A stretch of 58,339 nucleotides of DNA from Gordonia hirsuta DSM 44140 = NBRC 16056 (GCF_000333015.1 NZ_BANT01000037.1:1-58339), one strand, 5' to 3'; positions 26,182 to 35,859 are shown, counted from the stretch's first letter. Program-made: numbers and translations. Notes: generated by a model not told the origin, from the letters alone.

Positions 26182-27161
26182 GGCGTGTCCTGCTCGTCGG
26201 GGTGTTCGGGATCCTCCGGCTGGTCGCCGAGGCCGCCGAATTCGGCGGCGTGCTCGGCCAGGAACTTCTCGAACTCGGCGCCCAGTTCGTCACCGGACGG
26301 CAGATCGTTCTCGCCGACCAGCAGTTCGCGTTCGGCTTTGGCCTTCATGTACGCGTCGTATTGCTGCTCGAGCGCCTGAACCACCGTGCCGATCTCGGCA
26401 TTGTCGCCGACCTCGGCGTCGATCTGCTGGTGGACCTTGGTCGCCGCGTTCTCCAGTGCCGCCACCGGCAGGTTCAGGCCGCTGACCTTGCTCAGCGCCT
26501 CCAGCATCGCGGCCGAGGCGGCGGGGTAGTTGCTCTGGGACAGGTAGTGCGGAACCTGGGCGGCCAGTCCGGCGGTGCGGTAGCCGGCCTCGCCCAGGCG
26601 TAACTCCAGCAGCATCGACGCGCTCGAGGGCAGTTTCATCTCGTTGCCCCAGCGCGGCAGATCGCCCAGTGCGGCGGCATCGTTGCCGTGGGCGATCACC
26701 GCGGACGGCCGCGTATGCGGAACGGCCATCGGGATCGAGTTGAGCCCGACCACCTGGCTGACTCCGAACTGCTGGGCCAGGGCGGCGATGGCGGTGACGA
26801 ACTGTTCCCAGCGCAGGTCCGGCTCGGCGCCGTCGAGCAGCAGGAACGGACTGCCGTCGTTGTCGACCAGGGCGTGCATGGTCAGCTTCGGCATCGTCAC
26901 CTCCTCGAACTGTTCGCCGGAGAACGACATCATCGGCCGCCGCGAGCGGTAGTCGATCAGTTCGTCGGTGTTGAACGTCGCCACCAGCTGGCCGTCGAGT
27001 GCCTCGCGCAGATGTGTCGCGGCAAGGGTGACAGCGTGCCCGGCATCGGCGAAGCCTTCCAGGGCGTGGACCAGAACCGGGCCATCACCCTGCGGTCCGG
27101 AGACGGCCGGGGCGGGGAACTCGAGCTCGTACAACGGCGGGCTGTATTCATGCTCATCCAT
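26178..27161 (-). CDS. PAC2 (proteasome assembly chaperone-like) family protein (Rv2714-like)
   Basis: This 327-residue soluble protein has a PAC2 domain (about 25-260) related to archaeal/eukaryotic proteasome-assembly chaperones. Its role in actinobacteria is not settled. A helical, acidic C-terminus follows (ends DEQDTP). The ATG at 27161 has GGGAG upstream; a longer Arg-rich extension is not supported. Its stop overlaps the apparent CTG start of the helicase, implying coupled translation. A homolog lies near ideR in M. tuberculosis. Confidence 0.88.
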   Translation of the reverse strand: MDEHEYSPPLYELEFPAPAVSGPQGDGPVLVHALEGFADAGHAVTLAATHLREALDGQLVATFNTDELIDYRSRRPMMSFSGEQFEEVTMPKLTMHALVDNDGSPFLLLDGAEPDLRWEQFVTAIAALAQQFGVSQVVGLNSIPMAVPHTRPSAVIAHGNDAAALGDLPRWGNEMKLPSSASMLLELRLGEAGYRTAGLAAQVPHYLSQSNYPAASAAMLEALSKVSGLNLPVAALENAATKVHQQIDAEVGDNAEIGTVVQALEQQYDAYMKAKAERELLVGENDLPSGDELGAEFEKFLAEHAAEFGGLGDQPEDPEHPDEQDTP

Positions 27162-27328
27162 GGAGGGTTCTCCCTTCGGTAGTAGAGGTAGGGGCGCTGC
27201 GCAGCCGGTCCTCTGCAGGCCGGTACCGCATTCAGTCTCCCAGGTATTGGATGCTCGATCGAGTTCAACGCTGAACCCGGGCGGGTCATTCCCGGATCCG
27301 GGCGGGACTTGCTGGCACAGTGGACGGT

Positions 27329-27970
27329 GTGAAGATTGTTGCCTCTGTTGCTGCAGTTGTCGCTGTGGGTATTTTTGCGACCGGGTGTTCGGTATCGGGA
27401 ACGCCTCAGGCTGCGCCCGACCACGCGGCGCTGCTGCTGCCCGCGGACAGCTTCCCCGGCGGAGCCGGTACGACGGTGCCCGACGCACAGATCCCCGGCA
27501 TCATCGCCGATGTCACTCAGCGACCGCTGCGAGGGGAGGTGGACCCGGCCGAGTGCACGCCGCCACAGGTGCACGCGGCCGGCGCGGCAGCGGTTGTCGG
27601 TCCTGCCTCGGCCGGTGGCGCGACGCTGACCGAACTGGTTGTGGAGGCGCCCGATTCGCTTGAGCGGTTCGCGACGGTCACCTCCGCGTGCAACACCTTC
27701 CGCAGCGGCGCCACCGGGAACCAGGAGGTGTCGACCACGGTGACCGCGCAACCCTTGGAGCGGGACGGTGTCTCCCGCATGCAGCTGACCAGAACACTGC
27801 GGTCGGCGGGGGCAGACACGACGACCGACCTGGAGGACTGGATCGCTCAGCGTGGCCGGACCCGGCTGATCGTCCAGCTCCGCGGTCAGGGCCCGGCCTC
27901 GGACAACGATCGGCAGGCCGCCCAGACGTTCTTCGACGAGGCCGTGACGCACGCCTTCTCCCGCCGGTGA
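27329..27970 (+). CDS. Secreted lipoprotein (DUF5642-like)
   Basis: This 213-residue protein starts with a signal peptide and a lipobox ATGC, with the lipidated cysteine at C20, so it should be anchored outside the membrane. The mature part has two further cysteines (about 73 and 118) that may form a disulfide. No enzymatic motif is seen; the DUF5642 label is tentative. GTG at 27329 gives the cleanest signal peptide; GTG at 27320 is the alternative. CACAGT lies 7 nt upstream, a weak leaderless promoter candidate. Confidence 0.75.
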   Translation: MKIVASVAAVVAVGIFATGCSVSGTPQAAPDHAALLLPADSFPGGAGTTVPDAQIPGIIADVTQRPLRGEVDPAECTPPQVHAAGAAAVVGPASAGGATLTELVVEAPDSLERFATVTSACNTFRSGATGNQEVSTTVTAQPLERDGVSRMQLTRTLRSAGADTTTDLEDWIAQRGRTRLIVQLRGQGPASDNDRQAAQTFFDEAVTHAFSRR

Positions 27971-28034
27971 CTGCGGCGCGCCGGGCGCGATCCTACGGCG
28001 GCCGGGCGCATCCGGCAAGGCCGCGGTGGCCGGT

Positions 28035-28100
28035 CCTGTGGATGGTGCCCGGCGACGAGGTGGTCGTCCACAGGCTCTAGTGCCGGGTCCTTTTCCCGGC
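28035..28100. terminator. Two hairpins between the lipoprotein and DUF4192 genes
   Basis: CCTGTGGA (28035-28042) pairs with TCCACAGG (28067-28074). A second hairpin, GCCGGG/CCCGGC (28082-28100), has loop TCCTTTT and is the better terminator candidate for the lipoprotein gene. Confidence 0.4.
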
Positions 28101-28126
28101 GGGCGAGGCGGTGGAACGTGAGGCCC

Positions 28127-29269
28127 ATGACCTCACTACCGCACCTGCCCGAACGCCCGACCGTCGTCGTAGATCCGGATCCGCTGCTGTCCTCGGTGCC
28201 CGGCCTGATGGGTTTCACTCCCGAACGTTCGGCCGTGCTGATGGCGTTTTCGCCGGAACGGGTTCTGCTGGCCACCATGCGATTGGATCTGGTGTTCACC
28301 GCCCAGGGCCGGCCGGACCGGCAGATGCGCGCGCAGGTGCACCAGCTGGGCACCATCGTCGCCGAGTACGGCGCCGCCGGGGTGGTGTGCGTCGTGGCCG
28401 ACGATCGTTTCGACAGCTCCGATCTGGCCGGTGAGATGGTCCGCTACGGATCGACGTTCCGCCTGGTCGAGCGCAGTTGCCGTGCGGCCGGCGGTTTGTC
28501 GGCGGGCTTCGTGCTGCCCGCGTTCGCCGCCGGTGCACAGTGGTTCACCGGCTGGTTCCCCGAGTGCCGCCGGGGAGCCTCGAAGCCGCCGGCACCGTTC
28601 GCCGGACCGGTCGCCGATACCGGCCTGCTGAGCGATCCGGCACTGTCGTCGGTGGCACTGCAGCGGGCGGTCTACAACGGGCGGCCGGTGCTGGCGCATC
28701 GCTCCGACCTGGCCGCGATTCTGACGCCGGGGCCGCACTGCGACTCGGCGCGTTGCCGCCCGGTGACACCGATCGTCCCACCTGCTGCACCGGGGCCGCG
28801 TGACAGCGAAGGTGCGATCCGGGTGCTCGAGGTGGTGCGCCGCGCCGCCGACCGTGCACGCGGGGCCGAACTGACCCTGGACTGCACGCAGGTCAACAGC
28901 CTGGCCGAGGCCCTGTATGCGGTGCACACCCGGGATGTGCTGCTGGCCTTGGCGGTCACCGAACTGCGTGAGGCCGCCGAGTATCTGTGGATCCGGCTGG
29001 CCCGCGGTCTGCGCGGTCGCGCCGGCGCCGCGGCGGCGACGCTGCTGGGCCACCTGCACTATCTGCGCGGAGAAGGCGCCCTGGCGTCGGTCGCCATCGA
29101 ACGGGCCCTCGAGCTGGATCCGGAATACAACCTGGCCCGGCTCATCGACTCGGCGCTGTACCACGGGATGCGCCCGTCCGCCCTCGCCGAAGTGGTGGCC
29201 TACTCGTTCGAACTCGGCGCCGAACTGGGAGTCGACCTACCGCCGCAGGTGTATGCGGCGGCCGGTTAG
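28127..29269 (+). CDS. DUF4192 domain protein
   Basis: This 380-residue soluble protein matches the DUF4192 family, common in actinobacteria and of unknown function. The N-terminus (LMGFTPERSAVLMAF) is characteristic. There are no membrane helices; the C-terminal 150 residues are helical. ATG at 28127 follows GTGAGG; a GTG at 28118 in frame adds three residues. It is convergent with ideR, with 25 bp between them. Confidence 0.8.
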   Translation: MTSLPHLPERPTVVVDPDPLLSSVPGLMGFTPERSAVLMAFSPERVLLATMRLDLVFTAQGRPDRQMRAQVHQLGTIVAEYGAAGVVCVVADDRFDSSDLAGEMVRYGSTFRLVERSCRAAGGLSAGFVLPAFAAGAQWFTGWFPECRRGASKPPAPFAGPVADTGLLSDPALSSVALQRAVYNGRPVLAHRSDLAAILTPGPHCDSARCRPVTPIVPPAAPGPRDSEGAIRVLEVVRRAADRARGAELTLDCTQVNSLAEALYAVHTRDVLLALAVTELREAAEYLWIRLARGLRGRAGAAAATLLGHLHYLRGEGALASVAIERALELDPEYNLARLIDSALYHGMRPSALAEVVAYSFELGAELGVDLPPQVYAAAG

Positions 29270-29294
29270 CCGCGAAGGCGGCGCCGGCGCCCGG

Positions 29295-29975
29295 TCAGCA
29301 GCGTTCGACGAAGATCGCGTGAGCCATCTCCGAGGACAGCGACAGGCCCTGGTGGCCCGGGGAGCTGATCTCCACCGAACGAGGATTGACCACGATCGCG
29401 ACCCGAGCGTTGGGAACCACCCCGGCCTCGCGCAGTTCGGTGATCAGCTCCGGATCGGCCTGGACGTGCTCGCCCATCCGGCGGACGATCACCACCGACT
29501 CACCCTGCGGCATCTCCACCAGCCGCTCGGCCTTGTCCTCGGGGACCTCGACCTCCAGACCCAGCTCCTCCAGTCCGGGGATCGGGTTGCCGTACGGGGA
29601 GGTGGTCGGATTGTCCAGCACCTTCAGCAGTCGCCGCTCGACGTTCTCGCTCATCACGTGTTCCCAGCGGCAGGCCTCCTCGTGGACCTCGTCCCAGGGC
29701 AGACCAATCACATCGACCAACAGCCGTTCGGCGAGGCGATGTTTGCGCATGACCTGTACTGCCAGGCTGCGGCCGGCCGGGGTCAGCTGCAGGTGCCGAT
29801 CACCCCCGACCCGGACCAGACCGTCGCGCTCCATCCGGGCAACGGTCTGGGAAACAGTGGGACCACTCTGCTCAAGCCGTTCCGCGATGCGTGCTCGCAG
29901 GGGAACGATCCCCTCCTCTTCGAGGTCGTAAATCGTGCGGAGATACATCTCGGTGGTATCGACGAGTTCGTTCAC
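29295..29975 (-). CDS. ideR: Iron-dependent regulator IdeR (DtxR family)
   Basis: IdeR with Fe2+ represses siderophore genes and activates iron storage. The 226-residue protein has an HTH (about 27-50), metal site 1 residues H79, E83, H98 and site 2 residues M10, C102, E105, H106, all at M. tuberculosis/DtxR positions, then a C-terminal SH3-like domain. GTG at 29975 follows AAAGGA. I saw no clear iron box in the window, so its targets lie elsewhere. Confidence 0.96.
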   Translation of the reverse strand: MNELVDTTEMYLRTIYDLEEEGIVPLRARIAERLEQSGPTVSQTVARMERDGLVRVGGDRHLQLTPAGRSLAVQVMRKHRLAERLLVDVIGLPWDEVHEEACRWEHVMSENVERRLLKVLDNPTTSPYGNPIPGLEELGLEVEVPEDKAERLVEMPQGESVVIVRRMGEHVQADPELITELREAGVVPNARVAIVVNPRSVEISSPGHQGLSLSSEMAHAIFVERC

Positions 29976-30071
29976 GAGTGACTCAATTCCTTTCGCCGCT
30001 GTACAGATTACCTGGATAACGTGACGAAGGAGGCACTAGCGTGCTGGTGTGACACATGAAGGGGATCAGCG

Positions 30072-31316
30072 GTGAAGACAGCTGTCATCTGGAGCGACGA
30101 GTTCCTGGACTACAAGTGGGCGTACACCCATCCGATGAGTCCGGTGCGCCTGGCTCTGACCATGGATCTGGCGCGCAGCCTGGGGGTGCTCGACGACGTT
30201 GAGACGATACCGCCGCTGCCGGTCGGCGACGACATTCTGCGCACGGTGCATACCCAGGGGTACATCGATGCGGTGCGGGCGGTCGGCTCGGGGATGGCCT
30301 CGCTCAGCGGCCCGATGCTCGAGCGGCTCTTCGGGCTGGGCAGTGAGGACAATCCGGTCTTCGACCGGATGCACGACGCCGGCGCCATGCTGGTCGGCGG
30401 CACCCTGGCAGCCGCGCAGGCGGTGCACTCCGGTCAGGTGCAGCGCGCGGTCAACATCGGCGGCGGGATGCACCATGCGATGGCCGGGCATGCGGCCGGA
30501 TTCTGTATCTATAACGACGCCGCGGTGGCCATCGAGTGGCTCCTTGCCCAGGGCTACGACCGGATCGCCTATGTCGACATCGACGCCCATCACGGCGACG
30601 GCGTCCAAGTGCAGTTCGAGCATGATCCGCGCGTGATGACGATCTCCCTGCATCAGCACCCGGCGACGCTGTGGCCCGGAACGGGCTGGCCGACCGAGGT
30701 CGGTCCCGACGATGCCGCCGGCACCGCGGTGAACGTCGCGCTCATGCCCGGGATCGAGGACCGGTTGTGGCTGCGGGCCTTCCACGCGACCGTCCCGTCG
30801 ATGATCGCGGCGTTCAAACCGCAGATCATCATCAGTCAGATCGGGGTCGACAGCCACCGGGCAGACCCGCTCACCGATCTGGCGCTGACCGTCGACGGTC
30901 AGGCGATGGCCATGCGCGCGCTGCGCGATCTGGCCGACAAGTACTGCGAGGGTCGCTGGGTAGCGATCGGTGGCGGTGGCTACGGCGTGATCAACGTCGT
31001 ACCCCGGGCCTGGACGCACCTGCTGGCCACCGCCCTGGATCGGGATATCGATTTCACGACGCCGGTCGGCGCCGAATGGCTGGCCAGTGCCGTGGATCTC
31101 TCTGCTCAGGTCCACCCGGACTACTCCCGGCCGCCGGTGGGCATGATGGGAGACAACGGTGACGTCGACTATGTCCCCTGGGACGGGGACGCCGGCGCCG
31201 CCCCGCCGGACGGCATCAGTGACGCCGCCCAGCAGCAGACCGACCGCGCGATCCTTGCGACCCGCCGCGCGGTCTTCCCCCTGCACGGACTCGACCCGGA
31301 GGATCCACGTGACTGA
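30072..31316 (+). CDS. acuC: AcuC-type protein deacetylase (class I/II HDAC fold)
   Basis: This 414-residue zinc hydrolase removes acetyl groups from lysines; in Bacillus AcuC reactivates acetyl-CoA synthetase. The catalytic pair H134-H135 (GGMHHAM), metal ligands D171 and H173 (DIDAHHGDG), and DSHRADPL with a further metal aspartate are visible. GTG at 30072 follows AAGGGGAT. A TAGCGT 30 nt upstream is a candidate -10. The gene overlaps by 8 bp the start of an acetyltransferase-containing gene, pairing eraser and writer. Confidence 0.92.
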   Translation: MKTAVIWSDEFLDYKWAYTHPMSPVRLALTMDLARSLGVLDDVETIPPLPVGDDILRTVHTQGYIDAVRAVGSGMASLSGPMLERLFGLGSEDNPVFDRMHDAGAMLVGGTLAAAQAVHSGQVQRAVNIGGGMHHAMAGHAAGFCIYNDAAVAIEWLLAQGYDRIAYVDIDAHHGDGVQVQFEHDPRVMTISLHQHPATLWPGTGWPTEVGPDDAAGTAVNVALMPGIEDRLWLRAFHATVPSMIAAFKPQIIISQIGVDSHRADPLTDLALTVDGQAMAMRALRDLADKYCEGRWVAIGGGGYGVINVVPRAWTHLLATALDRDIDFTTPVGAEWLASAVDLSAQVHPDYSRPPVGMMGDNGDVDYVPWDGDAGAAPPDGISDAAQQQTDRAILATRRAVFPLHGLDPEDPRD

Positions 31317-34113
31317 CCAGCCGACATCTGCTGCCGAACCCGAAGCGGCCGACCCTGCGCCGCAGGCCGGCCAGACCGAGGCCGGTGCGGCCGCCGGCAC
31401 CGATCCGGCGACCGGCACCACCGATGTCGAGGTGGTCGAGGCCCCCGCGACACGGACCGCGCCGCGGCATTGGGCAGCCGATGTGTTGGCCTCCGACGGC
31501 GGGGTGGTGAACCTGCGTCCGATCACCCCCGAGGATGCCGACGCTCTGGTCCGCTTCCATGAGGGGCTGTCCGAACGCACCCGCTACCTGCGCTACTTCG
31601 GTCCCACTCCGAAGCTCCCGCCCCGGGAGGTGGTGCGGATGACGACCGTGGACTACCGGGATCGGGTCGCCATGCTGGCCTGGCTCGGTGACGACGTCAT
31701 CGCGATGGGCTTGTACGAAGGGCTGGGCGAGAGCGGCAAACCGCATTCGGCCGAGGTCGCCTTCGTGGTGGCCGACGAACATCAGGGCCGGGGACTGGGC
31801 CCGATCCTGCTCGAGCACCTGGCCGGTGCCGCCGCCGAGAACGGCTTCGCCAAATTCGAGGCGGAGGTCCTGTCGGAGAATCCGAACATGGTCGCGGTGT
31901 TCAAAGCGGCCGGTTATCAGATCAGCCGCAGCTTCGACGGCAGCACGGTACACGTCGAGTTCGACATCGATCGCACCGACGCGATCGAGGCGGTGCGTAA
32001 TGCGCGCGAACGTGCCTCCGAGGCCCGCAGTATCGCCAACCTGCTCAGTCCGCAGTCGGTGGCGGTGATCGGCGCGTCGTCGGACCCGAAGAAAGTCGGT
32101 CACGTCCTGTTGGCGAACCTGATCGCGGCTGGTTTCACCGGACCGGTCTATCCGGTCAACGGCCCCGGCCAGGCCCGATCGGTGCGTGGCATCCGGGCCT
32201 ACGAACGAGTGATCGACATCCCCGATCCGGTTGACCTTGCCGTCGTGGCCGTGCCGGCGGCTGGGATGGCCGAGGTGCTCGACGACTGTCTGATCAAGGG
32301 GGTCAAAACCCTCGTGGTGGTCTCGGCAGGCTTCGGCGAACTCGGCGACGAAGGACTGGTGACCGAACGGGCGCTGGTCCAGCAGGTCCGGTCGCACGGC
32401 ATGCGGCTGGTCGGCCCCAACGCCCTGGGTGTGGTGAACAACGCTACCGAGATCAGGCTCAACGCGACGCTGGCCCCGCGCATCCCCGGACCCGGACGCG
32501 TCGGCTTCTTCTGCCAGTCCGGTGCGCTGGGCATCGCGATTCTCGATCATGCCGCACAGCGTCATCTGGGGCTGTCGACCTTCGTCTCGGCCGGCAACCG
32601 CGCCGACGTCTCCGGTAACGACGTGCTCCAGTACTGGGACTCCGATGAGAGCACCGATGTGGTCCTGCTGTATCTGGAGAACGTGGGTAACCCCCGCAAG
32701 TTCAGCCGCATCGCCCGCCGGGTCACCCGCAAGAAACCGGTGGTGGCGATCAAGTCCGGCCGCGGCGCGATGACCCGCGTCGGCGAGCAGAAGGAACGGT
32801 TCGGGGCCGTCGACGATCGCATCGCGCAGATGATCCTGGCGCAGGCCGGAGTCATGCAGGTCGACACTCTCAACGATCTGTTCGACGCGGCGACCGTGCT
32901 GGCCTACCAGCCGCTTCCCGCCGGTCCGCGCACCGCGATCGTCGGCAACTCCTCGGTCATCGCCTCCCTGGCCGGCCACACGGCCCGGAGCTCGGGACTT
33001 GAGGTGGTCTCCCTGATCGATCTGGGTCCGGCCGTCTCCGAAGATCAGTTGTCCGAGGCCGTCACCGGTGCGCTGGACGATCCCGGTATCGATGCGGTGA
33101 TCGTTGTCTTTGTGCCGCCGGTCGCCGTCGATGCCGCGCAGTACTCGCGGGCGCTGATGAGTGCGGCGGGCAACTGTGCCGATCCCGGCGCCAAGACGAT
33201 CGTGACGACGTTCCTGGCCACCGAGGGCATTCCGGAGGGGTTGTCGGTGTTCGGGCCGGAGGGGGTGCCGATGCGCGGTTCGATCCCGTCGTACCCGACC
33301 CCCGAACGGGCCGCGAGCGCCCTGGCGCTGAGCTGGCGGTACTCGCAGTGGCGTTCCCGGCCCGAGAGTGGCGAGGTGGAGCTGGAGAACGTCGCCACCG
33401 AACACGCCCGCAGCTATGTGCGTGAACTGATGGGCGAGGGGACGCGCGAACTGACGGCGGTCGAGGCGGCCACGGTGCTGGCCTGGTACGGCATCGACGT
33501 CGTCGAATTCCGCGAGGTGCGGACCCTGCACGAGGCCTCGGCCGCGGCCCGGGAACTGGGCTTCCCGGTCGCGGTCAAGGCCTCCGATCCCGAGTGGGTG
33601 GGCCGGCTGGACCGGGACGGGGCCCGCCTGGACCTGTCCGACGCCACCGCGGTGATCACCGCCTTCGCCGAACTGCAGGCACTGACCGGGGAGGAGGTGC
33701 TGCAGGTCCAGCGCATGGCCCCCAAGGGGCTGGGGCTGACGATCAAGGTCACCGACACGACGGCTTTCGGTCCCGTCGCCTCGTTCGGGCTGTCCGGCCA
33801 GCTCTTCGAATCCCTGGACGACCGCAGTCACCGCGGCGTGCCGCTGACCGTCGAAGATGCGCACGATCTGCTCGACGAGCCGAGATCGGCACAGCTGCTG
33901 AGCGAGGAGGTCGGCGGCCGGCCGGTCGATCGGGAGGCGCTGGTGGATCTGCTGTTGCGGGTCTCCCGGCTCGTCGAGGACATTCCGGAGATCCGGGAGA
34001 TCAAACTCGACCCGATCCTGTCCTCGGCCGACGGCACGTCGGTGCTGACCGGATACCTGGTGGTCGGCCCGGTGCCGTCGCTGGGCGATACGGGGCCGCG
34101 CCGCCTGGGCTGA
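31309..34113 (+). CDS. GNAT acetyltransferase fused to acyl-CoA synthetase (NDP-forming)-like domains (Pat-like)
   Basis: The 934 residues are ordered: Pro/Ala/Glu-rich start (1-50), GNAT domain (about 66-212, acetyl-CoA motif QGRGLG at 159-164), CoA-binding and ligase domains (about 246-700) and an ATP-grasp domain (about 715-920). Active NDP-forming synthetases carry a catalytic histidine in an SHTG motif; the matching stretch here (482-500) has no histidine, so ligase activity is probably lost, as in the Pat protein acetyltransferases. GTG at 31309 follows GGAGG and overlaps acuC. It probably acetylates acyl-CoA synthetases, opposing AcuC. The target is inferred. Confidence 0.88.
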   Translation: MTDQPTSAAEPEAADPAPQAGQTEAGAAAGTDPATGTTDVEVVEAPATRTAPRHWAADVLASDGGVVNLRPITPEDADALVRFHEGLSERTRYLRYFGPTPKLPPREVVRMTTVDYRDRVAMLAWLGDDVIAMGLYEGLGESGKPHSAEVAFVVADEHQGRGLGPILLEHLAGAAAENGFAKFEAEVLSENPNMVAVFKAAGYQISRSFDGSTVHVEFDIDRTDAIEAVRNARERASEARSIANLLSPQSVAVIGASSDPKKVGHVLLANLIAAGFTGPVYPVNGPGQARSVRGIRAYERVIDIPDPVDLAVVAVPAAGMAEVLDDCLIKGVKTLVVVSAGFGELGDEGLVTERALVQQVRSHGMRLVGPNALGVVNNATEIRLNATLAPRIPGPGRVGFFCQSGALGIAILDHAAQRHLGLSTFVSAGNRADVSGNDVLQYWDSDESTDVVLLYLENVGNPRKFSRIARRVTRKKPVVAIKSGRGAMTRVGEQKERFGAVDDRIAQMILAQAGVMQVDTLNDLFDAATVLAYQPLPAGPRTAIVGNSSVIASLAGHTARSSGLEVVSLIDLGPAVSEDQLSEAVTGALDDPGIDAVIVVFVPPVAVDAAQYSRALMSAAGNCADPGAKTIVTTFLATEGIPEGLSVFGPEGVPMRGSIPSYPTPERAASALALSWRYSQWRSRPESGEVELENVATEHARSYVRELMGEGTRELTAVEAATVLAWYGIDVVEFREVRTLHEASAAARELGFPVAVKASDPEWVGRLDRDGARLDLSDATAVITAFAELQALTGEEVLQVQRMAPKGLGLTIKVTDTTAFGPVASFGLSGQLFESLDDRSHRGVPLTVEDAHDLLDEPRSAQLLSEEVGGRPVDREALVDLLLRVSRLVEDIPEIREIKLDPILSSADGTSVLTGYLVVGPVPSLGDTGPRRLG

Positions 34114-34126
34114 CCAGACGAGGAAC

Positions 34127-34168
34127 GCATTCGGGCCGGTGTCCCCGCGGGGACACCGGCCCGAATGC
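34127..34168. terminator. Perfect 20-bp hairpin terminator between the GNAT fusion and sigB
   Basis: A perfect 20-bp stem (34127-34146 with 34149-34168) with a GC dinucleotide centre lies between convergent genes. It is the longest perfect palindrome I found in the window. Confidence 0.85.
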
Positions 34169-34186
34169 TTCCGGTTGCCGGAGAGA

Positions 34187-35155
34187 TCAGCTGGCGTAGG
34201 CGCGCAGCTTCTCGGCGCGATCGCCCTCGCGCAACTTGCCCATAACCTCTCGTTCGATCTGCCGGACACGCTCGCGGGAGAGCCCGAAGCTGCGGCCGAT
34301 CTGGTCGAGGGTGCGCGGCTGCCCGTCCTCCAGACCGAAGCGCAGGGTGATCACCTGGCGTTCACGATCGTCCAGGGTGGCCAGTACCGTGCGGATGTCC
34401 GAGTGAAGCAGGTGCGAGATCACGACGGTCTCGGCGGAGACCGCTTCGCTGTCCTCGATGAAATCGCCCAGCGGAGCCTCTTCGTCGTTTCCGACGGGCA
34501 TATCGAGGCTGACGGTGTCGCGACTGTGGTCCATCAGGTCGGCGATCTTGGCCGCGGGGATGCCGGTCTCGGAGGCCAGTTCCTCGTCGGTGGCCTCGCG
34601 CCCGAGCTGCTGATGCAGTTCACGGCGGATGCGGGAGATCTTGTTCACCTGCTCGACCAGGTGGACCGGCAGCCGGATCGTGCGGCTCTGATCGGCCATA
34701 CCGCGGCTGATGGCCTGACGGATCCACCAGGTCGCGTAGGTGGAGAACTTGAACCCCTTGGCGTAGTCGAACTTCTCCATCGCGCGGATCAGTCCGAGGT
34801 TGCCTTCCTGGATCAGATCCAGCAGCGGCATTCCGCGGCCGGTGTAGCGCTTGGCCAGGGAGACCACCAGGCGCAGGTTGGCCTCGAGCAGGTGGGCGCG
34901 AGCCTGTTCGCCTTCGCGGACCAGGATGTTCAGATCACGCTTGCGGGCCGGGCCCATCCGCTTGGTGGTATCGAGCAGGTGCCGGGCGTAGAGTCCGACC
35001 TCGATGGCTTTGGCCAGATCGACTTCCTGTTCGGCGTTGAGCAGTGCGGTGCGGCCGATCCCGTTGAGGTACACGCGGACCAGGTCCGCCGAGGGCGACT
35101 GGGCGTCCAGATCCTGGGCGGTGGGAGCGGGACGGGTGCGGGTTGCGGTGGACAT
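34187..35155 (-). CDS. sigB: Principal-like sigma factor SigB
   Basis: SigB is the non-essential group 2 sigma factor for stress and stationary phase. The 322-residue protein has sigma regions 1.2-4.2 with the [19 protein letters not shown] core, the region 2 string [13 protein letters not shown] and the [14 protein letters not shown]. It lacks the long N-terminal extension of SigA. ATG at 35155 follows GAGGAGG; an upstream in-frame ATG at 35212 is less likely. An ECF-type promoter lies upstream. Confidence 0.95.
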   Translation of the reverse strand: MSTATRTRPAPTAQDLDAQSPSADLVRVYLNGIGRTALLNAEQEVDLAKAIEVGLYARHLLDTTKRMGPARKRDLNILVREGEQARAHLLEANLRLVVSLAKRYTGRGMPLLDLIQEGNLGLIRAMEKFDYAKGFKFSTYATWWIRQAISRGMADQSRTIRLPVHLVEQVNKISRIRRELHQQLGREATDEELASETGIPAAKIADLMDHSRDTVSLDMPVGNDEEAPLGDFIEDSEAVSAETVVISHLLHSDIRTVLATLDDRERQVITLRFGLEDGQPRTLDQIGRSFGLSRERVRQIEREVMGKLREGDRAEKLRAYAS

Positions 35156-35203
35156 GCGGCCTCCTCGTATCGACGGCGGATCTAGCAAGGCATTCACCAG
35201 GTC

Positions 35204-35230
35204 CAACGCCACAGGGGCCCAGAAGGTTCC
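35204..35230 (-). promoter_or_regulatory. ECF (SigE/SigH-type) promoter of sigB
   Basis: On the minus strand GGAAC (35230-35226) and CGTTG (35208-35204) are separated by 17 nt, matching the mycobacterial GGAAC...CGTT consensus. The predicted leader is about 40 nt. Confidence 0.65.
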
Positions 35231-35283
35231 CGATCCGGCTGAGAACTCGCTGAGGAAGTGTTCCCGTCGAGGTCAGGGCGGGA

Positions 35284-35772
35284 TCAATCGGCCGGATCGG
35301 GCCCGGGAGGTTCGACGATGCTGCCGTCGATCACCTCGTCGGCGGTGCCGAGAGCATCGGCGGTACCCGGAAGCGGGCCGGGCGGGGTACCCGGACGGTT
35401 CCCGGCCGACGAGGATGCCTCGGCGGTCAACTCGGCCGGGCCGACGGTGCGGCCGGAACCGAACCGGTAGTACTGGACCTCGCCGCGCCGGCGCGGCGGG
35501 CGGTCGTTGGCGATGATCACCGCGACCCACGGCAGCGGGATGGAGAACAAGATGATGCCGATCGCCCACCAGGGGCTGCCGGTCCAGATGTAGACCAGAC
35601 CGGCGATCACCAGCGCCGGGACCCGGAAGCTCATCATGAACAGATACTTGCGGACACGGGCGCGGTGCTGCTCGTCGAGACTGGTCTCGGCGCGGGTGAT
35701 CAGGAAGGCATCCTCGTCGCCGCGCGAGTGTTTGCCCTCTGCGCTGTCGGCTCCGCCGCTCGTTCGTCCCAT
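35284..35772 (-). CDS. DUF3099 membrane protein
   Basis: This 162-residue protein has a DUF3099 core: a hydrophilic N-terminus with AFLITRAETSLDEQ, two membrane helices (about 50-90), then a soluble tail rich in Gly/Pro/Ala. Function is unknown; in mycobacteria a homolog lies beside sigB. ATG at 35772 follows GTGGAGGT. CACAGT precedes the start by 6 nt and could be a weak leaderless -10. It is divergent from the DUF3039 gene. Confidence 0.85.
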   Translation of the reverse strand: MGRTSGGADSAEGKHSRGDEDAFLITRAETSLDEQHRARVRKYLFMMSFRVPALVIAGLVYIWTGSPWWAIGIILFSIPLPWVAVIIANDRPPRRRGEVQYYRFGSGRTVGPAELTAEASSSAGNRPGTPPGPLPGTADALGTADEVIDGSIVEPPGPDPAD

Positions 35773-35859
35773 ACCTCCACTGTGGCACTTCCCGGCGGCT
35801 CGTGCACAGGCGGCCCGGTGCTGCTGCGCGCTTGCCCCCGGGTAGGCCACAATGGAGAC

